A stretch of 64,000 nucleotides of DNA from Citrobacter amalonaticus (GTDB lineage Bacteria > Pseudomonadota > Gammaproteobacteria > Enterobacterales > Enterobacteriaceae). Location: contig JARDVN010000001.1 of the NCBI GenBank assembly GCA_028994555.1, positions 2,852,001 through 2,916,000 on the forward strand, in the 5' to 3' direction. Below are positions 29,855-38,517 of the stretch, piece by piece. Within the stretch, counting starts at the first letter, position 1; every line of letters starts with the position of its first letter. The notes under the pieces are model-generated. The model made no database searches. It was given only the letters and a program-made list of their open reading frames with translations, and was not told where the DNA came from. A program made the position numbers and the translations under genes.

Positions 29855-30690
29855 TGAAACTGGAAGCATCGCTAAAACATTTCAGCCCTCAGGGTATGCA
29901 CATCAGCGACAGTGTGAAAGGAACTTCCCCGGATCGGATAACCGGCACTGATGTCATGGCGGTTATCGGCACGACCAGCAGCCGCGCTCGGTTCGGACTG
30001 GCTGCCTTCTTTGGTAAGGCGGGGATCAGCAAGACGGATGAGCAACTGGCGGTTCAGGCGCTGGCGCGTCACGCGATGGGCGTTGCACCGAAAAATGTGC
30101 GCAAAGCCGCTGGTGGTGAATTTGGCTGGTGCATGCTGGTACTAGCGCAATTTGCCTTTGCGGAATACTCCCGCTCTGCTGCCACCAGCGTGACATGTCA
30201 CAGTTGCAGTGGTACCGGACGAACAACCCGCGAGCAGATTACCCGCAAGGTTTCGTACCCATGGGGTAAAGCTCCATACTGGGCCTGCCACTCTCGTGCT
30301 GTTCGACCGTCTGACTGGGAGCAGTGGACGGAGGTAACAGAGGTTGTACCGGCGGTCTGTGATGCTTGCGATGGCAAGGGAACGATCAGCGCCCGTTGTC
30401 GTTGCGGCGGTAAAGGCGAGGTTCTAGACCGCAAGGCCACAAGCGAGCGCGGCGCTCCGGTGTTTAAAACCTGCGAGCGCTGCAGCGGAAATGGATTTTC
30501 TGCCGTGCCGTCTACTGCAGCCTATAAAGCGATTCTGAAGCGTGTCCAGGATCTGCATGTCAGAACATGGACCCGTAACTGGAAACCGTTTCTGGAGTCG
30601 CTGGTGGATATTTGTTACCAGGAAGAGCGAAAGGCTGATGCTGCTTTTCAGAAAGCGACCAGTTTTAATGATGATGTGCACAAATTTTAG
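29854..30690 (+). CDS. late antiterminator Q, zinc-finger type
   Basis: The 278-residue protein resembles phage 82-type Q antiterminators. It has DnaJ-like zinc motifs: CHSCSGTGR (about 116), CDACDGKGT (about 170), CRCGGKGE and CERCSGNGF (about 209). It should bind the late promoter region just downstream and let RNA polymerase read through the late terminator at 30782 into lysis and head genes. It closes the early rightward operon. Confidence 0.82.
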   Translation: MKLEASLKHFSPQGMHISDSVKGTSPDRITGTDVMAVIGTTSSRARFGLAAFFGKAGISKTDEQLAVQALARHAMGVAPKNVRKAAGGEFGWCMLVLAQFAFAEYSRSAATSVTCHSCSGTGRTTREQITRKVSYPWGKAPYWACHSRAVRPSDWEQWTEVTEVVPAVCDACDGKGTISARCRCGGKGEVLDRKATSERGAPVFKTCERCSGNGFSAVPSTAAYKAILKRVQDLHVRTWTRNWKPFLESLVDICYQEERKADAAFQKATSFNDDVHKF

Positions 30691-30709
30691 CATTTTCACG
30701 ACATAGGAC

Positions 30710-30739
30710 TTGATTTTGTCCGAAGTTGTCTTGTATGCT
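30710..30739 (+). promoter_or_regulatory. candidate late promoter (PR'-like)
   Basis: TTGATT (30710-30715) and TATGCT (30734-30739) are 18 bp apart, between the Q stop and a strong terminator. The location fits the lambdoid Q-dependent late promoter; the sequence alone is only a moderate sigma-70 match. Confidence 0.5.
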
Positions 30740-30781
30740 TCTAATCATGGATACGTACATCCAAATGAAACTGATTATGGA

Positions 30782-30810
30782 CCCTGCCAGTCGGCGGGGT
30801 TTTTGTTTTT
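30782..30810 (+). terminator. late-leader terminator (tR'-like)
   Basis: The stem ccctgcc/ggcgggg (30782-30788 and 30793-30799), with one G-T wobble, is followed by ttttttgttttt. It is about 45 bp after the candidate late promoter, where Q-controlled terminators lie. Confidence 0.75.
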
Positions 30811-30859
30811 GCTTTCTGTGGCATACTGTAACTGTGGACTATAAGCACAGGAACACAGC

Positions 30860-31378
30860 ATGATTACATTTAACGACTTGAAAAATAAAAAGGGTCAGAA
30901 AAAGGAAAGTAAATATAAATATAGAGAGACTATTAAGAATTCTATAAATGAATTTCTTAAGATATATTTTGAATCGCTAGAATTACCTGCTGAAACCTTT
31001 AAGTTCGTGGATGGGCAAGAACATCCTTATGTATTTGTGGTAAATAAAAATGGTCTCGCATCTCTTGATCTAACTCTGGATGATTTAGATGTAGATAAGG
31101 TTAATGGCGCATCGATTGTATTACACACAGTTGTTGATGATGAGCCGCCAATACCAAGCCCTGTCCCGGTGCGCATAAACGTTTATTTCATTGACGGGCA
31201 TTTAGAGTACTCAATCCTGGAAGATAACGTTAATGATAATGTCACCTTGCCTATCAGAGATGAATCCGACATTCGTAAGTTTTGCGAGCTTGTTAAAGAA
31301 TCAATCATTGACAAAATTGATGATGAACAAATTGGCAAAAAATCAGTGAAGGATGATTCCGTCAAACTTTGGGACTAA
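30860..31378 (+). CDS. AT-rich cargo gene of unknown function (moron-like)
   Basis: The 172-residue protein starts MITFNDLKNKKGQKKESKYK and is otherwise acidic (VNDNVTLPIRDESDIRKFCE). It has no signal peptide or membrane segment and no family that I recognise. The gene is much richer in A+T than its neighbours and lies alone between the late-leader terminator and its own terminator (31409-31436), upstream of the lysis cassette. That placement and base composition suggest a recently gained accessory gene. Confidence 0.65.
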   Translation: MITFNDLKNKKGQKKESKYKYRETIKNSINEFLKIYFESLELPAETFKFVDGQEHPYVFVVNKNGLASLDLTLDDLDVDKVNGASIVLHTVVDDEPPIPSPVPVRINVYFIDGHLEYSILEDNVNDNVTLPIRDESDIRKFCELVKESIIDKIDDEQIGKKSVKDDSVKLWD

Positions 31379-31408
31379 GTAATTTTCCATTCTAATTTTA
31401 AGAATTTA

Positions 31409-31436
31409 AAAGGCTGCGCGTTTGCGTGGCCTTTTT
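31409..31436 (+). terminator. terminator after the cargo gene
   Basis: An imperfect stem, aaggctgcgc with gcgtggcctt, is separated by gttt and followed by a short T-run. It isolates the 30860 gene from the holin. Confidence 0.6.
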
Positions 31437-31542
31437 CATATTCAGGCTCACGGGAATCAATCACTACGTGCTTTGTTGAAAATCCAGCCCGTGAAGCCTG
31501 ACCCTTCAAACACAGCACCCGCTAACTATGCGAGGTGAGGCT

Positions 31543-31878
31543 ATGAAAATGAATGACAAAAACCCTGAATTCTGGGCTGCGGTTTTGACCGGACTCAAAA
31601 ATGCGTGGCCCCAGATTCTGGGGGCGTCAATGGCCGGACTCATTGCCTACGGTCGCCTGATATACGACGGGGCCACACGTAAGAATAAATGGCTTGAGGG
31701 CGTCCTTTGCGGCGCTCTTTCTTTATGTATCACCAGTGCGCTTGATGTTGTCGGACTTCCGGTATCGATATCTCCCTTTGTTGGTGGCGTGATTGGATTC
31801 GTCGGCGTGGACAAGCTGCGCGAGATCGCTATCAGCGCACTTAAAAAACGGGCAGGAGTGAACGATGACAACCAGTAA
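31543..31878 (+). CDS. lambda-family phage holin
   Basis: The 111-residue membrane protein starts MKMNDKNPEFWAAVLTGLKN. Three hydrophobic segments are visible: ILGASMAGLIAYGRLIY, LCGALSLCITSALDVVG and PFVGGVIGFVGV. Holins of this family form inner-membrane lesions that time lysis. ATG 31543 has a GCGAGG site 7 nt upstream; ATG 31528 upstream is less well placed. The endolysin start lies 14 bp inside its 3' end. Confidence 0.85.
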   Translation: MKMNDKNPEFWAAVLTGLKNAWPQILGASMAGLIAYGRLIYDGATRKNKWLEGVLCGALSLCITSALDVVGLPVSISPFVGGVIGFVGVDKLREIAISALKKRAGVNDDNQ

Positions 31879-32285
31879 TGTTTCCCGCGGTATCCGCAAC
31901 AACAATCCCGGCAATATCCGCTGGGGGGGATGAATGGCAGGGTCTGGTACCCAGGACACAGCGTACAGATAAATCATTCTGCCAGTTCACCACACCTGAG
32001 TATGGTGTCCGGGCGATGATCGTCATCCTGCGCAATTACCAGCGTAAGCACGGACTGAACACGGTCACCGGCATTATTAAACGTTGGGCACCGCCGAACG
32101 AGAACAACACACAGGCGTATATCAACAGCGTGGCTCAGGCGACGGGCGTTTCCCCCGACCAACGCATCGATACCAGCGACAGCCGATTCATGATGAAGTT
32201 GTTACAGGCCATCATTAAGCATGAGAACGGCAGCCAGCCTTACGGCTTCGATACGTTTGTGCGGGCTGTCGAACTGGCGGGGTAA
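31865..32285 (+). CDS. phage endolysin-like muramidase/transglycosylase, frameshifted in this sequence
   Basis: The protein begins [20 protein letters not shown] and, after the break, continues [20 protein letters not shown]. The [15 protein letters not shown] start and [19 protein letters not shown] are typical of a phage lysozyme-like family. The frame breaks at seven G (31923-31929); six G restore 139 residues. Its place between holin and Rz makes it the probable endolysin, although relatives are often labelled only structural protein. No signal peptide is present, so export would depend on the holin. Confidence 0.78.
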
Positions 32286-32287
32286 AC

Positions 32288-32821
32288 ATGAATATCGCGC
32301 TGGTGGAAAAATACTGGAACCTCGCTTTTGTTGTGTTAGTGGCGACTGTTGCTTTTCTCGCTGGCAATGAATGGAGCGATCGGGGCTGGGAAAAGAAGTG
32401 GGCAGAACGCGACAGCGCTGAGTCGTCACAGTCCGTGAACGCGCAGACAGCCGCCCGCATGATTGAACAAGGGCGCATTATTGCCCGAGATGAGGCTGTT
32501 AAAGATGCACAAGCGAATGCCGCCAAAGCTGCTGCCACTGCTGCTGGCCTGTCTGCCACTGTTAACAAGCTGCGCACCGAAGCAACAAAACTTGCCACCC
32601 GCCTGGACGCCGCAAAGCACACCGCAGATCTTGCCGCTGCCGTCAGAAGCAAAACAGCCAGAGCCGACGCCGGAATGCTCGCCGACATGCTCGGAGATAT
32701 TGCAGCAGAAGCTAAACGTTATGCTGCAATCGCTGACGAACGCTACCGCGCTGGAATGACGTGTGAGCGGATTTACGACTCGGTGAGAGAGTCAAACAAC
32801 AAACCTATAGCCTCGCAATAG
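32288..32821 (+). CDS. Rz-type spanin, inner-membrane subunit (DUF2514 type)
   Basis: The 177-residue protein has one N-terminal membrane anchor ([18 protein letters not shown]) followed by a long Ala-rich periplasmic coiled coil, the pattern of i-spanins. It should pair with the outer-membrane lipoprotein Rz1 encoded within the same DNA in another frame and disrupt the outer membrane at lysis. It follows the endolysin stop by 2 bp. Confidence 0.8.
   Translation: MNIALVEKYWNLAFVVLVATVAFLAGNEWSDRGWEKKWAERDSAESSQSVNAQTAARMIEQGRIIARDEAVKDAQANAAKAAATAAGLSATVNKLRTEATKLATRLDAAKHTADLAAAVRSKTARADAGMLADMLGDIAAEAKRYAAIADERYRAGMTCERIYDSVRESNNKPIASQ
32505..32759 (+). CDS. nested Rz1 outer-membrane spanin lipoprotein
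   Basis: Within Rz, in the +1 frame, lies an 84-residue protein with a lipoprotein signal: [19 protein letters not shown], where LLTSC is the lipobox. The mature part is Pro-rich ([20 protein letters not shown]) as in Rz1. The start is ATG 32505, or ATG 32517, which begins exactly at MPPK. Total embedding in Rz is a known spanin architecture, and the lipobox makes a chance frame unlikely. Confidence 0.8.
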   Translation: MHKRMPPKLLPLLLACLPLLTSCAPKQQNLPPAWTPQSTPQILPLPSEAKQPEPTPECSPTCSEILQQKLNVMLQSLTNATALE

Positions 32822-32831
32822 CGGGGCTTTT
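32809..32831 (+). terminator. hairpin after Rz
   Basis: Stem agcctcgc (32809-32816) pairs with gcggggct (32821-32828) with one wobble, followed by five T. It overlaps the Rz stop codon region. Confidence 0.65.
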
Positions 32832-32850
32832 TAACAAATGAGGAATGAGC

Positions 32851-33048
32851 ATGACAGTAGTTCTTACAGCTAAGCAGATTGAAGACTTGGCTGTCTTCGC
32901 GAAAGAAGACGGTGCGCCTCAATACACCATCACCACTGGGACAATCCCGGAATTCGAAGCGGAAGATGGCGAGATTATCCCTGAATATAAAGGGCTGATC
33001 GCGTACTCAGAGTCACTTGAGCACGGTGTGTTGCAACTCGACGACTAG
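32851..33048 (+). CDS. small phage protein of unknown function
   Basis: The 65-residue protein (MTVVLTAKQIEDLAVFAKED) is acidic. GAGG at 32840-32843 favours ATG 32851 over ATG 32845, which is too close. It lies between the lysis genes and the glycosyltransferase block and has no recognised family. Confidence 0.55.
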   Translation: MTVVLTAKQIEDLAVFAKEDGAPQYTITTGTIPEFEAEDGEIIPEYKGLIAYSESLEHGVLQLDD

Positions 33049-33109
33049 CGGCATTACAGCAGGCATTGACTGAGTACCTGCGATAACGCATGACTCCTGG
33101 AGGCTACTG

Positions 33110-33445
33110 ATGAATAACGCTGTTGAAATTGGTGAAAAGGGCGTAACGGTTCACCTTGCGGGCGGTGGGCGTGTTGTCGTTGGTGCATGGGGTAACGACA
33201 CCAGTGCGGCGGCAAATCCATTGCCACCTCTAACACCGGATGAAGAAAAATATGGACGCGGTCTTTACCTTCTGCCCACTGGTTGGGAGGAGCTTAGTGC
33301 CGGTGAACACTGGCAAAACCACCTAAGCGATCCTTTGCGTCAGTTGTGGTCATCGTTCAACAGAGAACAGAAAATGGCTATAGCCCACACCATCAGTGAG
33401 TTGTCAGATGAACTGACCAACATCGCATACGAACACTCTTGGTAG
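33110..33445 (+). CDS. phage protein whose N-terminus resembles the end of tail-tip protein J
   Basis: The 111-residue protein starts MNNAVEIGEKGVTVHLAGGG and continues RVVVGAWG. This pattern closely matches the last residues of J in this prophage (NNTVVINGNGITVNLSGGGR, then VVVGKW). The remaining 80 residues (YLLPTGWEELSAGEHWQNHL and on) are acidic and helical, and I do not recognise them. GGAGG precedes ATG 33110. It may adopt the same beta-hairpin as the J end or interact with tail components; this is inference. Confidence 0.6.
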   Translation: MNNAVEIGEKGVTVHLAGGGRVVVGAWGNDTSAAANPLPPLTPDEEKYGRGLYLLPTGWEELSAGEHWQNHLSDPLRQLWSSFNREQKMAIAHTISELSDELTNIAYEHSW

Positions 33446-33521
33446 TAACACCGAAGCGCATCGCACGCGCACATCAAAGAAATTCTTTCAATAGTGAGCT
33501 TAGGTAACCAGTGGAGGTCAT

Positions 33522-33749
33522 ATGCGTCTCACAGTATTAGATGGCGATCTAGGCAGGAAGATTAATCCCGGTGTTGAACGGTACACCGTCTATCTCGACG
33601 GCGTAGAGGTTAAACACGTTTACACCGCAGACGATGAGAAGGGCGAAGTAATTGCTGCTGTTCACGATGAGCGTGGTTACGTGGCAACAGAAAACGGCGA
33701 AGTGAAGCGGCAGACGCTTTACGGGGCAGTAATCATTCAACGCCGATAA
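33522..33749 (+). CDS. small phage protein of unknown function
   Basis: The 75-residue protein (MRLTVLDGDLGRKINPGVER) seems beta-rich, with alternating hydrophobics (YTVYLDGVEVKHVYTADDE). GGAGG precedes the ATG. It immediately precedes the glycosyltransferase genes. The function is unknown. Confidence 0.6.
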   Translation: MRLTVLDGDLGRKINPGVERYTVYLDGVEVKHVYTADDEKGEVIAAVHDERGYVATENGEVKRQTLYGAVIIQRR

Positions 33750-33767
33750 TTCCCTACTGGAGAGAAT

Positions 33768-35226
33768 ATGCAGGTCATTATTGATAATGTCCCGTATGCG
33801 CCTGTCTGTAATTCGTCTGCCAGGATCGGGATAGCAATCTCAACGTACAATCGCGCTGACGTTCTGAGCCTCGCCCTGACTCAGCATATGAAGTTTTTAC
33901 CTGCTGGCGCGCTGGTGGTCGTTGTAGACGACGGATCAAAGCCTGCTGCTGTAGTTCCTGCTGGTGTGCAACTGGTTCGCCAGGAAACATCACTCGGCAT
34001 TGTTGCTTCGAAGAACGCCAGTCTGACCGCGCTGATGGATGCCGGATGTGAGCATCTTTTCCTGTGGGATGATGATGCCTGGCCTATCGCTGATAACTGG
34101 CATCTGCCATATATCGAATCACCTGAGCCTCATCTTGCATACCAGTTTCTGGATCTGGCAGGCCGTAACAAGCTGAACGATATGGCGGTGCTGTACCGGG
34201 ACGATAAGCACATCGCTTACACCGGGCAGCGCGGCGTGATGCTGTACTACCACCGCAGCGCCATCGAGAAAGTAGGCGGTTTCGATCCGGTATATGGCCG
34301 CGGCATGTATGAGCATCCTGATCTGGCCCTCCGGATCTACAACGCCGGGTTATCGACCTGGGCATTCGCTGATGTGGTTGGTTCTGAAAAGCTGATTCAC
34401 TCGATGGATGAGCATGAGGAGGGAACGCGCTCAATCCCCCCGGCCTGACCGTGAGGCGCTGGTGAAACGAAATGTTGGCATCTTCAATGCGAGACGCGAC
34501 AGCGGATATACCGGTTTTGCCTCGTACAGCAGAAACCCGAATCTGGTTTTAACGACGTTACTGACCGGCCAGCCTGATCCCCAGCGCACCGGCAAGATGA
34601 AACCCGACCCGCAGGCTATGCAGTCCTGGGCAGACTCAATATCAGGTGCGCTGCCGGTTGTCCTGGCTGACGAGTTGAAAGAGTCGCCAACCGGTGCCGG
34701 CCTGTTCGAGGTCCCGCTGGTGGATATGAGCCCATACTTTGCTCGTTGGCTTCACATCTATCAATTTCTTCGGGCGCACCCTGAGTACCACCTTGTCTGG
34801 TGTACCGACGGTACAGACGTCGAGATGTTGAGAGAGCCCTGGGCAGAAATGGAGCCGGGTAAGATTTACGTGGGCTCAGAGCATAAGACGTATGCCGATG
34901 AATGGATGAAGGGCAATCACCACGGCAAAGCCTACAGCGAATTCCTCGAAAAGCATCGTGATGAACCGCTGCTAAATGCAGGTCTGCTTGGTGGCAGTCG
35001 TAAAGACGTAATGGATTTTGCTCACCGGATCATCCGTCAGCACTATCTGATTGAAAGCCACCGCTTCTGGAAGATGGAAGCTGCACCCGCCACGCTGGTG
35101 GACATGGGCGCGTTCGGTATGGCTGCAAAGTCATTCGGTGAACGTGTCGTTACTGGCCCGCGCATCCATACCATTTTCAAAACGGATGGCATTGGTAAGG
35201 AGGCTGCATGGTGGAAACACAAGTGA
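33768..35226 (+). CDS. two-domain phage glycosyltransferase, frameshifted in this sequence
   Basis: The N-terminal half is a family 2 (GT-A) glycosyltransferase: IGIAISTYNRADVLSLALTQ (about 22), VVVVDDGSK (about 54), LFLWDDDAWP with the DxD metal motif (about 102), and a GGFDPVYGRGMYEHPDLALR acceptor-loop segment. The second half has a separate Asp-rich motif, VWCTDGTDVEML, suggesting another nucleotide-sugar domain. The frame breaks at six C (34436-34441) after EGTRSIP; five C continue RPDREALVKRNVGIFN and give 485 residues. The acceptor is unknown; possibilities are virion proteins, DNA or LPS. It overlaps the next gene by 19 bp. Confidence 0.75.
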
Positions 35227-35811
35227 AGTTTGCGGTTATCGGTCACCATTCCCGATATAAGCAGGCAGCGCGTCTTGCTGGACTTCTCGGGGATGTACTG
35301 CTGATTGATAGCGGAGACCATGGCGCAAACTGGAATCATCGCCGTGCGCTTGAATGGGCATCATGGCAGGATTGCCGGGTGGTAATTCTGGAAGACGATG
35401 CGCTGCCCGTTGCTGGCTTTAACGAGCTGGTGGGTAAATGGTTGAGTCGCTTCCCCGATACACTGTTGAGCTTTTACCTGGGCACTGGCAGACCACCTCA
35501 GTATCAAATGCAGATAGCCGAGCGGCTGATTGTTGCTGATAAGACTCACGCTGATTACATAACCCTGCAGAGGCTTATACACGGCGTTTGCTATAGCGTA
35601 CCCCCCTCAGCATATTGAACGGGTTCTTTCTCAATGGGACAACAGCAAGCCAGCTGATTATGCCGTTGGTGATGCCTATGGCGGCGCAGTGGTTTATCCG
35701 TGTTACTCGCTGGTGGATCATGCAGATGGTGAACCTGTTGAGCGTCACCCTGACTCAGCGCCACGAACAGAACGCCGCCGGGCGTGGAGGTTAGCCTCAT
35801 GCCTGCGTTAA
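35208..35811 (+). CDS. second glycosyltransferase-like protein, frameshifted in this sequence
   Basis: The protein starts MVETQVKFAVIGHHSRYKQA after an AAGGAGG site. It contains NWNHRRALEWA and VVILEDDALPVAGFNELV, a GT-A-like EDD motif as in LPS glycosyltransferases of the GT25 kind, then LLSFYLGTGRPPQYQ. The frame breaks at six C (35601-35606) after HGVCYSVP; five C continue PQHIERVLSQWDNSKPADYA and give 200 residues ending at TAA 35809-35811. It is probably cotranscribed with the two-domain enzyme. The HNH gene starts inside its 3' end. Confidence 0.65.
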
Positions 35812-36149
35812 TACCAAGAGCATGCCGCAAGCGTGGCTGCCCTGGCACAACCACAGACCGCTCAGGCTATTGTCCCAAGCATCTTAACGAAGGCTGGCAG
35901 CAGCATCAGCGAGGACAGAGCAGGCATCAGCGCGGTTACGGCAGTAAGTGGGACAGGCTTCGCCAAATCATTCTCGACAGGGACAAACACCTCTGTCAGG
36001 AATGCCTGCGAAATGGAAGGTACACCCCCGCCGAGACGGTGGACCACATCACCGCTAAAGCAAATGGGGGTACCGATGACCTGTCGAACCTCGAAAGTCT
36101 CTGCAAGCCCTGCCACCGGGCGAAGACAGCCGTCGAAAGGCTCAAATGA
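35799..36149 (+). CDS. HNH endonuclease
   Basis: The 116-residue protein starts MPALIPRACRKRGCPGTTTD, with GGAGG 8 nt upstream of ATG 35799. The HNH core is clear: CQECLRNGR, TVDHITAKANGG, DLSNLESLCKPCHRAKT, with two CxxC pairs around the His and Asn residues. In HK97-type phages an HNH protein beside the terminase assists cos cleavage and packaging; position and motif fit that role. Confidence 0.88.
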   Translation: MPALIPRACRKRGCPGTTTDRSGYCPKHLNEGWQQHQRGQSRHQRGYGSKWDRLRQIILDRDKHLCQECLRNGRYTPAETVDHITAKANGGTDDLSNLESLCKPCHRAKTAVERLK

Positions 36150-36306
36150 TATCGATTCTCATTTGAATCGACCGAGGGGGAGGGCGGGTCCAAAGTTCAG
36201 GAACGACGCGCCAAAGGACCGCCGCCTAACCTCTTTTCACATCGCCGCAGGTTAGAAAACTTTTTTTAGGGGTCCCCCACTCGATGATTAATAGGAGTTT
36301 TCGATT
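36150..36306 (+). other. candidate cos region
   Basis: This 157-bp non-coding stretch separates the HNH gene from the small terminase, where cos lies in HK97-type phages. It contains purine- and G-rich blocks (gagggggagggcgggtccaa, from 36172) and inverted elements such as gattctcatttgaatc. I cannot identify the nick positions. Confidence 0.4.
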
Positions 36307-36780
36307 ATGTCTGGACCACCGAAAACCCCGACCCATCTACGTTTGGTGAGGGGTAACCCATCAAAACGCCCGATTAATGAAAACGAACCAAAGCCAGCTG
36401 CAGGGGTACCCCCAACGCCGAAGCATTTCGACAAGCAGGGGAAATACTGGTTTAAGCGGATGGCCGACGAGCTCGATGCTATCGGTGTGATGTCCCAACT
36501 GGACGCCAGAGCACTTGAGTTGCTGGTTGAGGCATATACCGAATACCGGCACCACTGCGACACGCTTGAAATTGAGGGGTACACCTACCGGACCGAAACG
36601 CGGAGCGGGGATGTGATGATCAAGGCTCACCCGGCAGCCGTCATGAAAGCTGATGCCTGGAAACGTCTGCGCGCCATGCTCGGTGAGTTCGGCATGACGC
36701 CAGCCAGCCGCTCTAAAGTGAATGCAAAAGGTCCTGATGCGGTTGATCCGCTGGTCGAGTTTATGAAAGCGAGGGATTAA
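36307..36780 (+). CDS. terminase small subunit, P27 family
   Basis: The 157-residue protein (MSGPPKTPTHLRLVRGNPSK) has the P27-family layout: basic N-terminus with NPSKRP, then ELDAIGVMSQLDARALELLV and KADAWKRLRAMLGEFGMTPA. It should recognise cos DNA and recruit the large terminase. Its stop overlaps the large-subunit ATG by one base. Confidence 0.92.
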   Translation: MSGPPKTPTHLRLVRGNPSKRPINENEPKPAAGVPPTPKHFDKQGKYWFKRMADELDAIGVMSQLDARALELLVEAYTEYRHHCDTLEIEGYTYRTETRSGDVMIKAHPAAVMKADAWKRLRAMLGEFGMTPASRSKVNAKGPDAVDPLVEFMKARD

Positions 36781-38517
36781 TGGCTAAGGTTGCAGAAGGC
36801 ATCCGCTACGCCGAGAGGGTGGTGGCGGGGGGAAATTATTGCCTGTGAGTATGTGCGCCTTGCCTGTAAGCGTTTTCTTGACGATCTGGCACATGGCGAA
36901 GAGCGCGGTATTTTCTTCAGTGAGCCGCGCGCGCAGCACATTCTGAATTTCTATAATTTTGTTCCTCACGTCAAAGGTGCGCTGGCAGGCCAGCCTATTG
37001 AGCTGATGGACTGGCATGTTTTCATCCTGATTAATATTTTTGGCTTTGTTATCCCGCTGGTGAACGAAGAGACGGGGGAAACCGTCCTGCGTAACGACGG
37101 CAGCGGTCGGCCGGTGATGGTTCGGCGTTTCCGTACAGCAGATGTTGAGGTGGCCCGTAAAAATGCCAAATCAACGCTTTGCTCCGGTGTGGGGCTTTAT
37201 ATGGCTGGCGCAGACGGCGAGGGCGGGGCGGAGGTTTATTCCGCTGCAACTACCCGTGACCAGGCGCGAATTGTTTTTGAAGACGCGAAAAATATGGTCA
37301 AGAAGGCGAAAGCCACTCTTGGGCGGATCTTCGAATTCAACAAGCTCGCTATCTACCAGGAGCAAACGGCCTCCAAATTCGAGCCTTTATCATCAGATGC
37401 GAACAACCTCGACGGCCTGAACATCCACTGTGCCATCGTCGACGAGCTGCATGCTCATAAAACCCGTGACGTCTGGGACGTTCTTGAGACGGCCACCGGC
37501 GCGCGCCTGCAATCTCTGCTTTTCGGTATCACCACCGCCGGCTTCAACAAAGAAGGCATCTGTTACGAACTACGCGATTACGCAATCAAGGTCCTGCGCG
37601 GCCTGGTTAAAGACGATACGTTTTTTGCCATCATCTACACCTTAGATGAAGGTGACGATCCCTTTGATGAAAAAGTCTGGCAGAAGGCGAATCCGGGGCT
37701 GGGTATCTGTAAGCGCTGGGATGACCTGCGCCGCCTGGCTAAAAAGGCGAAAGAGCAGGTTTCGGCCAGGATTAACTTTTTCACCAAACACATGAATATC
37801 TGGGTTACCGCTGAGTCTGCCTGGATGGACATGATGAAATGGGAAAAATGCGAGTTTATCGCCCCGCAGCACGAACTTAAAACCTATCCCTCCTGGGTGG
37901 GCGTTGACCTTTCAAACAAAATTGATATCTGTGCAGCCGCTAAAGTCTGGCGCGCGCCAGGTGGTCACGTTCATGCGGATTTTAAATTCTGGCTGCCGGA
38001 AGGACGCCTTGAGAAATGTTCACGCCAGATGGCAGAGCTCTATCGTAAGTGGGCCGAGATGGACAAGCTGATCCTTACCGACGGGGATGTAATCGACCAT
38101 GCTCAGATTAAGGAAGAGCTGCAGGTGTGGGTTGCTGGCGAGAGTCTGAAAGAAATTGGCTTCGACCCGTGGAGTGCGACGCAGTTCAGCCTTGCGCTGG
38201 CAGAAGAAGGGCTGCCGCTGGTGGAAGTGCCGCAGACGGTTCGCAATTTCTCTGAGGCGATGAAAGAGGTCGAAGCACTGGTATACGGCGGCCGCTTCCA
38301 TCACAGCGATCACCCGGTAATGAACTGGATGATGTCCAACGTAACCGTCAAACCTGACCGGAACGAGAACATTTTCCCGAACAAGTCCACACCAGAGGCC
38401 AAGATTGATGGCCCGGCAGCATTGTTCACAGCAATGAGCCGCGTTCTGGTTAACGGTGGCAACGACCAGCAGGATCTCTCCGGATTCTTCAATAATCCCA
38501 TCATGGTAGGTTTCTGA
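36780..38517 (+). CDS. terminase large subunit, frameshifted near the start in this sequence
   Basis: The large terminase is the packaging ATPase and nuclease. The start is ATG 36780 (MAKVAEGIRYAERVVAG). The frame breaks at six G (36827-36832); five G continue EIIACEYVRLACKRFLDDLA and give 578 residues. Visible are the ATPase region (ARKNAKSTLCSGVG, about residue 125; HCAIVDELHAH, about 218, Walker B-like) and the nuclease region (WVGVDLSNKIDICA, about 370; LILTDGDVIDH, about 430). The P27/HK97 type matches the small subunit. Confidence 0.92.
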
